Shown here piece after piece: positions 7,418 through 14,020 of a stretch of 64,000 bases of DNA (position 1 is the first letter of the stretch; the number at the start of each line of letters is the position of its first letter). The notes beneath the pieces were generated by a model. The model was not told the origin of the DNA. It did not search any database and worked only from the letters and a program-made list of their open reading frames with translations. The stretch is from Chitinophagaceae bacterium (GTDB lineage: Bacteria > Bacteroidota > Bacteroidia > Chitinophagales > Chitinophagaceae): positions 1 through 64,000 of the forward strand of contig JAEUVB010000023.1 of assembly GCA_016786845.1 (NCBI GenBank), in the 5' to 3' direction. A program made the translations under genes and the position numbers.

Positions 7418-8560
7418 TTAGAAATCAAGCGTTATTTTATTTGCAGCTTCACGTTTGGTTTGGTCAATAATCTTTGCGTAAATCTGTGTGGTTTTAAGTT
7501 CACGGTGTCCTAGCATCTTTGAAACGGTATAAATATCTGTTCCCTTCGATAATTGCAAGGTGGCAAACGTATGTCTGAAACAATGAAAGGTAATATCCTT
7601 AGTTATTCCAGCTGCTCCAATCCATTGGTATAGGTGTTTGTTTTCGTATGCTGAATAAGTAAGCCCTTCAAATACTATGTCGGTTGGTGCTTTACGTTCG
7701 CCCAGCAAACTGAATGCCTGTTCTGAAATTGGCATCGTTTCAACCCCTTTTGTTTTTTGCTGCTTGAAACGAATAAAATACCCGTTACCGTCGATATATT
7801 CCAGTTCACCCCAAACAAGGTTTTTAATATCCGAAAACCTCAACCCTGTAAGGGCTGAAAACAGGGCTGCACGTTTCAACATTGGGTTATTGCATTCAGT
7901 TTTTACGAGGCTGTTAAGTTCCTCAAGGGTTAAGAAATTCCTTTGCGTTTCTGCTTGTTTAATAGGCTGTATTTTAGTGTTAAGATCATTAAGCAAATAC
8001 CCATCTTTGTAAGCTTGCTTCAGGCTTGCTTTCAGCTTATTGAAATAGGAAACCGCTGAATTTTGGGAAAGGGTTGCTTTGCTGCTCTTGTTGCTTTTAG
8101 TAGTGAGTAAATACTCTTTGAATTGATTACAAAACTTTTCGTTGAGGTCGGCAAACTTTAAATTTCCATTTGTAAATACTTCAAGGTATTTATAAGCTGA
8201 AACCCAGTTGTCATGGTTACTGGCTTTGCGTTTGTCTGCAAGACTTTTGAAATAGACAACAAAATTTTGTTCGCCCTTCTCCTTAATCTTAAGTTGTTCC
8301 TTTTCGTACCCTGTATAAATTTCGGGCTTGTTCAACCGATTTTCTTTACTCTGCCTTATCTGTTCTGCAAGTTGTAGAGTTTCTCTATTATGCTGTTTAT
8401 CAATCGGGTTCTTTGCCTTCTCAAATATGTACATTCCTAAAAATTCCCTTCGGGTGGGTTCGCCTGTTTCGGGGTGTGGTATCGCTGGGTAAAAATCTAA
8501 ATACAAACTTTTCCTGCTCCCTGAAATTTTCTTTTCTCTCAATTTTACTTTGATTGCCAT
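7418..8560 (-). CDS. int: Tyrosine recombinase integrase
   Basis: A 380-aa phage-type integrase from the ATG at 8560; the TTG at 8584 that would overlap the upstream stop is less likely. An N-terminal arm-binding part is followed by a SAM-like core-binding domain (about residues 100-190) and the catalytic domain. Catalytic residues are visible: R241 (in T-G-L-R-F-S-D), a lysine near 269-271, H326-x-x-R329, H352 (L-G-H-R-E) and the nucleophile Y361 (Q-I-Y-A-K). It should insert the element at the mnmE 3' end and excise it with the excisionase-like protein encoded immediately upstream. Confidence 0.93.
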   Translation of the reverse strand: MAIKVKLREKKISGSRKSLYLDFYPAIPHPETGEPTRREFLGMYIFEKAKNPIDKQHNRETLQLAEQIRQSKENRLNKPEIYTGYEKEQLKIKEKGEQNFVVYFKSLADKRKASNHDNWVSAYKYLEVFTNGNLKFADLNEKFCNQFKEYLLTTKSNKSSKATLSQNSAVSYFNKLKASLKQAYKDGYLLNDLNTKIQPIKQAETQRNFLTLEELNSLVKTECNNPMLKRAALFSALTGLRFSDIKNLVWGELEYIDGNGYFIRFKQQKTKGVETMPISEQAFSLLGERKAPTDIVFEGLTYSAYENKHLYQWIGAAGITKDITFHCFRHTFATLQLSKGTDIYTVSKMLGHRELKTTQIYAKIIDQTKREAANKITLDF

Positions 8561-8580
8561 TGCTGTATATTTTACTTTTA

Positions 8581-8958
8581 TCAATTAAATAGTTTATCAA
8601 TATTGGAACGCTTTATAAGTGTTTTCTTTTTATTCAAATTGGTAGCCTGAATTTTACCGGTATTGATTAGGGTGTAAACAGTTTGTCGACTACAACCCAA
8701 TAAAACAGATATTTCTTTTACACTTAGGAAATCCTTATCCTGAAGCATTGCCCTGCTTAGTGCTGATACTTTAGGCTTAAAAGGTTGAGGTTGGGTTATT
8801 TCTTTGCCAACTTCACTAATCTTTTCAAGTTTCTTTCTTAGTTTATAGTTTGCTGAATTGCATTTATGCGAACAAAATAAAGTTGTCACCTTTTGGGCTT
8901 CAAACATATTCCCACAATTACGGCATTGTTTTAATATCCTGAAAGTTGATCTGCTCAT
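8581..8958 (-). CDS. Zinc-finger/HTH excisionase-like protein
   Basis: A 125-aa protein. Residues about 12-34 hold a C-x2-C...F-C-x3-C zinc-finger-like pattern (Q-C-R-N-C, then F-C-S-H-K-C). The C-terminal 50 residues form an HTH_17 domain (L-S-V-K-E-I-S-V-L-L-G-C-S-R-Q-T-V-Y-T-L-I). Its position directly upstream of the integrase suggests Xis or a regulator of int. The zinc finger is an unusual addition to an excisionase-like HTH and may help DNA bending or partner binding. Confidence 0.75.
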   Translation of the reverse strand: MSRSTFRILKQCRNCGNMFEAQKVTTLFCSHKCNSANYKLRKKLEKISEVGKEITQPQPFKPKVSALSRAMLQDKDFLSVKEISVLLGCSRQTVYTLINTGKIQATNLNKKKTLIKRSNIDKLFN

Positions 8959-8969
8959 TTATCCCTATT

Positions 8970-9015
8970 TTTTGTATCGTTTTGAATTAATTTGTACTAA
9001 AGTGTATTAAAGTGT
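8970..9015. promoter_or_regulatory. Control region upstream of the excisionase-like gene
   Basis: It contains TTTTGTATCG at 8970-8979, which matches ten bases of the attachment core in inverted orientation. It also contains two TAAAGTGT octamers at 8998-9005 and 9008-9015, 10 bp apart. It lies directly upstream of the xis-int gene pair and may bind integrase or an element regulator. The function is inferred. Confidence 0.35.
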
Positions 9016-9033
9016 CCATTTATTTCGCCTTTT

Positions 9034-9092
9034 GAGGTACAAAAAATAGCCGTTTTAAGGCTTTTACCCCGTTGAGGTACAACGAAGGTACA
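9034..9092 (+). promoter_or_regulatory. Candidate integrase arm sites, right end
   Basis: The octamer (G/A)AGGTACA occurs at 9034-9041, 9074-9081 and 9085-9092. The last two are 11 bp apart, matching the pair at 209-227 inside the opposite end. The strand orientation is the same at both ends. Confidence 0.5.
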
Positions 9093-9151
9093 AATAATCC
9101 ATAAACAAACCAATAATAAAGCGAAGTAAACCTACACAATTAGGCATTAAA

Positions 9152-9174
9152 AAAGCCCTAAAATATAGGGCTTT
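9152..9174 (-). terminator. Rho-independent terminator inside the element, facing mnmE
   Basis: A perfect 9-bp stem (9152-9160 with 9166-9174) and a 5-nt loop are followed, on the minus strand, by a run of T. It lies about 45 bp past the mnmE stop and inside the element. It would therefore stop mnmE transcription entering the element. Confidence 0.8.
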
Positions 9175-9218
9175 GTAGTAGTTTGATATAGTTTTAATGT
9201 TGGGTTACTTTGTGGTGG

Positions 9219-9236
9219 TTACTTTCCGATACAAAA
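9219..9236. repeat. mnmE-proximal attachment-site copy (18-bp direct repeat)
   Basis: This copy lies inside mnmE and supplies its last five codons and stop, so integration leaves MnmE intact. Just inside the element the nonamer GGTTACTTT occurs at 9203-9211 and again, overlapping the repeat, at 9217-9225. These may be core-type integrase contacts, which is inference. Confidence 0.9.
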
Positions 9237-10592
9237 CTTCCCAAATATCGTTCCCAAAATATCTTTGTCCACTTCGACCGCCCCGGTGATCTCCCCGAGT
9301 GCTGAGAGGGCCATACGGATATCGATGGACAAGAGATCTCCGGGTCTGTTATCAGCCAAACCATGAACCACCTCATTCAGCGATTGAAGCACCCGACCTA
9401 GCGCATCTACATGGCGGGCATTAGTGACGATGGTTTGGGACTGTGTTCTGGCATCCACGGAATACACCTTTACAATCCGGTCCTTGAGCGCGGCTATGCC
9501 CTCCCCTGTTTTAGCCGACAATTGAATATGATGTTCAGGGATTTTCTTGCGTTCAAATTCCAATAAACGATCACAATGATTGGCCAAGATCATGAGGTGG
9601 GTATGATCGGTCTGAAGATGTGACAAGGACTTCTCTACTTCTGAAGCATTTTCTGCATGGGCATCATAAACATAGAGTAACAACGCCGATTGTTGAATTT
9701 TTTGCAAGGTGCGATCTATGCCGATTTTTTCAATTGTATCTCGGGCGTCTCTTAAACCTGCAGTATCCGTGAAGCGAAATTGAATGCCGCCGATGTGCAG
9801 TACTTCATCCAAAGTATCACGGGTAGTACCGGCGATATCGCTCACGATGGCTCTTTCTTCTTTGAGCAAAGCATTGAACAAAGTTGATTTACCGGCATTG
9901 GGTTTTCCGGCAATAACAACCGGTACGCCATTCCGAATCACCTGCCCCAGTTTGAAACTATCTAATAAGCTATGTATCTTTTCTTTTAATTCTTCCAAAA
10001 GATTCACAAACTCTTTTCGGTCGGCAAAGGCCACATCTTCTTCTGAAAAGTCCAGTTCCAACTCAATCAAAGCCGCGAAATGAATTAATCTTTCACGAAA
10101 GGCATTGATCTCCTTTGAGAAACCTCCCCTTAACTGATGCAGTGCCGTTCGGTGAGCCGCTTCACTTTGCGCATGGATCACATCGGCAACGGCTTCGGCC
10201 TGGCTAAGATCGAGCTTACCATTGAGAAAGGCACGACGGGTAAATTCACCCGGACTTGCTGCCTGGGCACCCAATGAAATACAGGCTTGTATAATTTGCT
10301 GAACGATGTATGAAGATCCGTGACAGGATATTTCTACGGCATCTTCTCCGGTATAGGAATGAGGATTCAGGAAAATACTCACCAACACTTCGTCAATCAG
10401 CATATCCTGTTGTTGCAAGCGACCGAAGTGCAAGGTGTGAGAATCGACTTTACTAAGGTCCTTACCCCTAAAAAGTTCATTAACGATACGAATACTGTCA
10501 GCCCCGCTTAATCGCACGACCGCTATGGCCGATTCTCCTTCCGATGTAGCAGGAGCAATGATCGTCGTTTCCGGTATCAGGGTATGATTCAT
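9219..10592 (-). CDS. mnmE: tRNA modification GTPase MnmE
   Basis: A 457-aa GTPase that, with MnmG, makes the cmnm5 modification of wobble uridine in tRNA. The N-terminal tetrahydrofolate-binding domain covers about 1-120. G motifs are G1 G-K-P-N-A-G-K-S (229-236), G2 around I-A-G-T-T-R-D (253-259), G3 D-T-A-G (276-279) and G4 N-H-C-D (338-341), where His replaces the usual Lys. The C-terminus F-C-I-G-K carries the conserved cysteine. That end is the integration target of the element but remains intact. The start overlaps the proline dehydrogenase stop by 4 bp, so the two are translationally coupled. Confidence 0.97.
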   Translation of the reverse strand: MNHTLIPETTIIAPATSEGESAIAVVRLSGADSIRIVNELFRGKDLSKVDSHTLHFGRLQQQDMLIDEVLVSIFLNPHSYTGEDAVEISCHGSSYIVQQIIQACISLGAQAASPGEFTRRAFLNGKLDLSQAEAVADVIHAQSEAAHRTALHQLRGGFSKEINAFRERLIHFAALIELELDFSEEDVAFADRKEFVNLLEELKEKIHSLLDSFKLGQVIRNGVPVVIAGKPNAGKSTLFNALLKEERAIVSDIAGTTRDTLDEVLHIGGIQFRFTDTAGLRDARDTIEKIGIDRTLQKIQQSALLLYVYDAHAENASEVEKSLSHLQTDHTHLMILANHCDRLLEFERKKIPEHHIQLSAKTGEGIAALKDRIVKVYSVDARTQSQTIVTNARHVDALGRVLQSLNEVVHGLADNRPGDLLSIDIRMALSALGEITGAVEVDKDILGTIFGKFCIGK

Positions 10593-11761
10593 GACAGGGC
10601 CCTGCGTTGGAGTTCCTTTTGAATGAGGGAAAGTTCCCGACCGGTTTGTCCGGCGACGGAGGTATTTTCCTGAGCTCTGCGCATCAGGTAGGGAATCACA
10701 TCTTCTACCGGTCCGTAAGGAAGATATTTAGACACATGACAACCGGCCTTGGCTAAATTGAAAGATATATTATCGCTCATGCCATAGAGTTGGGAAAAAT
10801 AAACCCGGTCTGTATTCAATGAAATTTTCAGGGATTGCATTTTTTCAAACGCGAGTTGACAACTACGTTCATTATGGGTGCCAACGAAGAGTACGATTTG
10901 ATCGAGATTTTGGAGGCAAAAATCGGATGCCAGATCATAATCTCTGTCCGTAGCTGCTTTATCGGGTTGTATGGGAGAGGGGTAATTATATTGTGCTGCG
11001 CGAAAACGCTCCTTTTCCATATAGGCCCCGCGCACGAGCTTGGCTCCCAGCTGGTAATTACCGGCCTGCGCTTTATCGAAGGACTTTTTTAAAAATTCAA
11101 GTCTGTCGTGCCGGTAAAGTTGGAAGGTATTAAAAACAACTACTTTGCCCCGATTGTATTTCTCCATCATATGATCGGCCAGATCATCCACGCCTTGCTG
11201 TATCCAGCTTTCTTCGGCATCGATAAGGATCATTTTTCCGGCTTTTTCTGCGGCGGCACAAATACTGTCAATGCGGGCCATGACTCTTCCCGCTTCTTGC
11301 TCTTCATCAGGGGTCAGGCTTTGGTTGGCGTGAATTTTCTCGAGCAGTTCAAATCGTGCAAACCCGGTTACTTTGAGACTGATAAAAGGAATATAGGATT
11401 TATTGGCTGAGAACTGAATGGTTTTCAAAAACGATGCCGCTGTTTTTTCAAATTCTGCTTCATTGCTTTTCCCTTCCACACCATAATCCATAATAACGGA
11501 TACACCATATTGGTCGAGCAATTTAGCAGACCGGTCAGCTTCTTCAAGGGTTTCACCACCGCAAAAGTGATCAAAAATGGTTGATTTAATGACTCCTTTG
11601 ATGGGCAAATGAAACCGGAAACCGAATTGGGTCAGACTAATACCAAGCCTGGTGAGCCAAGGTCTGCCCATGGATGAAAATAGAAATCGAGCTTTTTTGA
11701 GTTCTTGGTTGCTTTTAGAGGCAAAGGCTATTTCAGTGTTGTCAAAATTCATCCTGTTCAA
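10589..11761 (-). CDS. Proline dehydrogenase
   Basis: A 390-aa FAD enzyme of the PRODH barrel family that oxidises proline to pyrroline-5-carboxylate. Family motifs are visible: L-V-R-G-A-Y-M-E-K-E-R (242-252), G-T-H-N-E-R-S (294-300), Q-L-Y-G-M-S-D (324-330) and Y-L-P-Y-G-P-V-E-D-V-I-P-Y-L-M-R-R (346-362). The arginines there bind the substrate carboxylate. No P5C dehydrogenase domain is fused. The stop overlaps the mnmE start by 4 bp, giving an operon of unrelated functions. Confidence 0.93.
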   Translation of the reverse strand: MNRMNFDNTEIAFASKSNQELKKARFLFSSMGRPWLTRLGISLTQFGFRFHLPIKGVIKSTIFDHFCGGETLEEADRSAKLLDQYGVSVIMDYGVEGKSNEAEFEKTAASFLKTIQFSANKSYIPFISLKVTGFARFELLEKIHANQSLTPDEEQEAGRVMARIDSICAAAEKAGKMILIDAEESWIQQGVDDLADHMMEKYNRGKVVVFNTFQLYRHDRLEFLKKSFDKAQAGNYQLGAKLVRGAYMEKERFRAAQYNYPSPIQPDKAATDRDYDLASDFCLQNLDQIVLFVGTHNERSCQLAFEKMQSLKISLNTDRVYFSQLYGMSDNISFNLAKAGCHVSKYLPYGPVEDVIPYLMRRAQENTSVAGQTGRELSLIQKELQRRALS

Positions 11762-11807
11762 TTAGAAGGGCAAAAGTATAGATAGTTAACATGGATTAAA
11801 ATATTTT

Positions 11808-11839
11808 TTTGGTTGAAAATAAATTTTGGGCTACTTTTA
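11808..11839 (+). promoter_or_regulatory. Bacteroidota-type promoter for the T9SS protein
   Basis: TTTG at 11808-11811, a 20-bp spacer and TACTTTTA at 11832-11839 match TTTG-N19/20-TAnnTTTG at all but one base. It lies 28 bp before the ATG at 11868. Confidence 0.6.
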
Positions 11840-11867
11840 CGACATATAAAAAATAAATATCTAAAAA

Positions 11868-13244
11868 ATGAAAAAGCTTCTATTCTTAGGCTTGTCCTTA
11901 CTGACAAGCAGTGTTTTTGCTCAATACAAAAACCAGCAACTTCTCGAATTAACGAACACCCCTTCTGCCAAGATCAAAAAAACTGTTGATCTGAATGCAT
12001 TAAATGCAAAGAAGCAACAAAACAATGATAAGAAAACACGTGGAAGTAAAGTGCGCTACAATATTGTAGATTACGTTGCTGCTGAGCAAGGTATAGCGGC
12101 ATCCGATATGTATTCATATCAGCAAGGTATTGGTGGTACCAACCCGAATGGTCGTATGGTCATCAATTATCTTTGGCCTGATTCTACCATGCGCTATGGT
12201 TCAACCTCAGCTGTAGGTATTACTTTTCAATCTATTGGTCAAACTTTAGATCCATTATCTAAGGTTTTTTCTAACAATTTGACTGCCGGTGATGCTCAGA
12301 TCGGGCCAACCAACTCTTATTCTGTAGATTCATTTTACATTCAGTGTTCTTATGTCCGTAAGGCTGCACAAGCTAGTGTTGTAGATACACTGATCCTTTC
12401 TTTTGTCACTGAAGATGCTCAGAACCTGGGTGTTAGCGGTTGGACTTCAGGTAATGTTGTAACCAATTTTGCTGCTGATACAGTTACCTTCTTAGCTCAA
12501 GTGTTTGATTCATTGAACTCTAAGCCTCCGGTACAAAAGAACGAAGCTGGTGGCGGTGCTCCGGTAATTATTAAGAAGATCCTGGATCAGGCTGCTGCTA
12601 ATGATACAATTTCAGGTGGTTGGAACTACTACGGTTTCGCTCCCGGTATTAATGTACCTGCAGGTAAAGCAGTTTCAGTATCTGTATCCTTTAAGCCTGG
12701 TGTAACCTGGACTTCAACAGATACGATCGAAGCTTTCAACAATTTCACTTTCGTTTCTCATGAAGAAAACATTGGTGGTTTCTTCTCTTACACGAAGTGG
12801 GATATGAACACATCCAATGTGGTTACCAAAACTTCAAACTACATCGGCAACCCTCAAGGTTGGGGCGGTACTTATGTTCCTAGTTTAGCATATACAGCAC
12901 CTTATGCATACGAATTACACAATATGGATTGGATCCTTAATTGTCCTACTTGTAAAACTGTAGGTGTTGAAGATTTATCTAACAATGTTCGTGTAAATGC
13001 TTATCCTAACCCTGCTTCAAGCGATGTAAACTTTGATTTGAACTTTGCAGTATCTTCTAAAAATGTAAGCATCGAACTGAGCAATGTATTGGGTCAAGTA
13101 TTGAAAACAAACACTTTAGGTGTTGTTTCAGCTAACCAAAACATCACTTCAACAATGAATGTATCTGATCTGGCTGCAGGTCTGTACATCTACACCATCA
13201 ATGCCAATGGCGAAAAAATGTCAGGCAAAATCATGGTGAAATAA
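11868..13244 (+). CDS. Secreted protein with T9SS type A sorting domain
   Basis: A 458-aa protein with a clear signal peptide (M-K-K-L-L-F-L-G-L-S...V-F-A-Q). It ends in a type A sorting domain of about 85 residues (N-A-Y-P-N-P-A-S-S-D, then L-S-N-V-L-G-Q-V, then G-L-Y-I-Y-T-I-N-A-N-G and a K-I-M-V-K end). It should cross the outer membrane by type IX secretion and be attached to the surface or released. The middle is beta-rich with no recognised catalytic domain. A typical promoter and a strong terminator flank it as a single-gene unit. Confidence 0.9.
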   Translation: MKKLLFLGLSLLTSSVFAQYKNQQLLELTNTPSAKIKKTVDLNALNAKKQQNNDKKTRGSKVRYNIVDYVAAEQGIAASDMYSYQQGIGGTNPNGRMVINYLWPDSTMRYGSTSAVGITFQSIGQTLDPLSKVFSNNLTAGDAQIGPTNSYSVDSFYIQCSYVRKAAQASVVDTLILSFVTEDAQNLGVSGWTSGNVVTNFAADTVTFLAQVFDSLNSKPPVQKNEAGGGAPVIIKKILDQAAANDTISGGWNYYGFAPGINVPAGKAVSVSVSFKPGVTWTSTDTIEAFNNFTFVSHEENIGGFFSYTKWDMNTSNVVTKTSNYIGNPQGWGGTYVPSLAYTAPYAYELHNMDWILNCPTCKTVGVEDLSNNVRVNAYPNPASSDVNFDLNFAVSSKNVSIELSNVLGQVLKTNTLGVVSANQNITSTMNVSDLAAGLYIYTINANGEKMSGKIMVK

Positions 13245-13260
13245 TTCTCAACTTGATCTC

Positions 13261-13296
13261 AAAAAGGGCTTCCTTCAGGAAGCCCTTTTTTTTTTG
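13261..13296 (+). terminator. Rho-independent terminator after the T9SS protein
   Basis: Stem AAAAAGGGCTTCC (13261-13273), loop TTCA, then the complementary GGAAGCCC and a run of T. It begins 17 bp after the stop at 13244. Confidence 0.9.
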
Positions 13297-13437
13297 TCCA
13301 TTTATTGGCCAAAGGGCTTTAGTTTGTGGCATATTGGTCATTTTACCCTACTTTGTTCTAATTTGCAGAATATTTTACCATTTTTTCCAACCTTTCTTAA
13401 TCAGGGTGAGTCTTTATCATAAGAAATGCCCCAATAA

Positions 13438-14010
13438 TTGAACGCAGCTTTGAGCCAAATCGGAACCCAACAAGACGAAGAAATTCTGGCACTCATACAT
13501 GGGTGCAAGGAAGGAAAGCGTGCGGCCCAGGAAAAGCTGTATAAAATGTTCTACCCTAAGATGATGAGTATGGTGAAACGCTATACCAATCAACATCAGT
13601 ATCATTTAGCGGAGGAAATTTTAAATAATGGTTTTTTGAAGGTATTTCAGAAAGTAGACAGTTACAAATTTGAAGGTTCTTTTGAAGGTTGGGTTCGTCG
13701 GGTCATTTATCACTCCATATTTGATTATGTACGTCAAAATATTCGGTATACCGAAAAGGTCGTATTTGTAGAAAAAGATGAAGTGATCAATAACAACCTC
13801 ATTTCGAATATGCAATATGAGGAACTTTTGAAATTAGTTCAGGAATTACCCGATACGACTCGTGCGGTATTTAATATGTATGTGATGGAAGGCATGCCGC
13901 ATAAAGAAATCAGTAACCACATTGGCATCAGTGAAGGTACCAGTAAATGGCACCTTTTTGAAGCAAGAAGAATATTAAAAGTGAAAGTAGAAAAACTATA
14001 TAAACAATAA
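13438..14010 (+). CDS. ECF-type RNA polymerase sigma factor
   Basis: A 190-aa protein with region 2 (about 25-95: the Y-P-K-M-M-S-M-V-K-R-Y region, F-L-K-V-F-Q-K-V-D-S-Y, F-E-G-W-V-R-R-V-I-Y-H) and region 4 (about 130-185: L-P-D-T-T-R-A-V-F-N-M-Y...H-K-E-I-S-N-H-I-G-I-S-E-G-T-S-K-W-H). The frame is closed by a stop directly before the TTG at 13438 and the first ATG is too far inside, so TTG is the likely start. It is followed after 10 bp by a membrane protein that is probably its partner or anti-sigma factor. Confidence 0.9.
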   Translation: MNAALSQIGTQQDEEILALIHGCKEGKRAAQEKLYKMFYPKMMSMVKRYTNQHQYHLAEEILNNGFLKVFQKVDSYKFEGSFEGWVRRVIYHSIFDYVRQNIRYTEKVVFVEKDEVINNNLISNMQYEELLKLVQELPDTTRAVFNMYVMEGMPHKEISNHIGISEGTSKWHLFEARRILKVKVEKLYKQ

Positions 14011-14020
14011 TTCAAAGCAA

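Larger units (their letters stand above)
133..9218. mobile_element. Integrative element at the mnmE 3' end (phage-satellite-like)
   Basis: This 9,086-bp insertion is bounded by an exact 18-bp direct repeat; one copy is the intact last 18 bp of mnmE. It encodes a tyrosine integrase and an excisionase-like protein next to mnmE, a replication block (HTH, RecA-fold ATPase, primase-like, terminase-small-subunit-like HTH) and three cargo genes at the far end. By eye it is more AT-rich than the chromosome to its right. No relaxase, coupling protein, capsid, portal or tail gene is present, so it should depend on a helper for transfer. The boundary is seen directly; the satellite interpretation is inference from gene content. 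A replicating genomic island mobilised by a conjugative element is the alternative. Confidence 0.88.

Noticed and set aside
133..9218. The element as a conjugative transposon (ICE/CTn)
   Set aside because: No relaxase, coupling protein or Tra genes fit in its 9.1 kb, and every sizeable frame is otherwise accounted for.
133..9236. A tRNA gene as the attachment site of the element
   Set aside because: No tRNA-like fold is present at either end; the 18-bp repeat lies in the mnmE 3' coding end.
13253..13441. A 62-residue frame between the T9SS gene and the sigma factor
   Set aside because: It runs through the strong terminator at 13261-13296 and has no sensible start.
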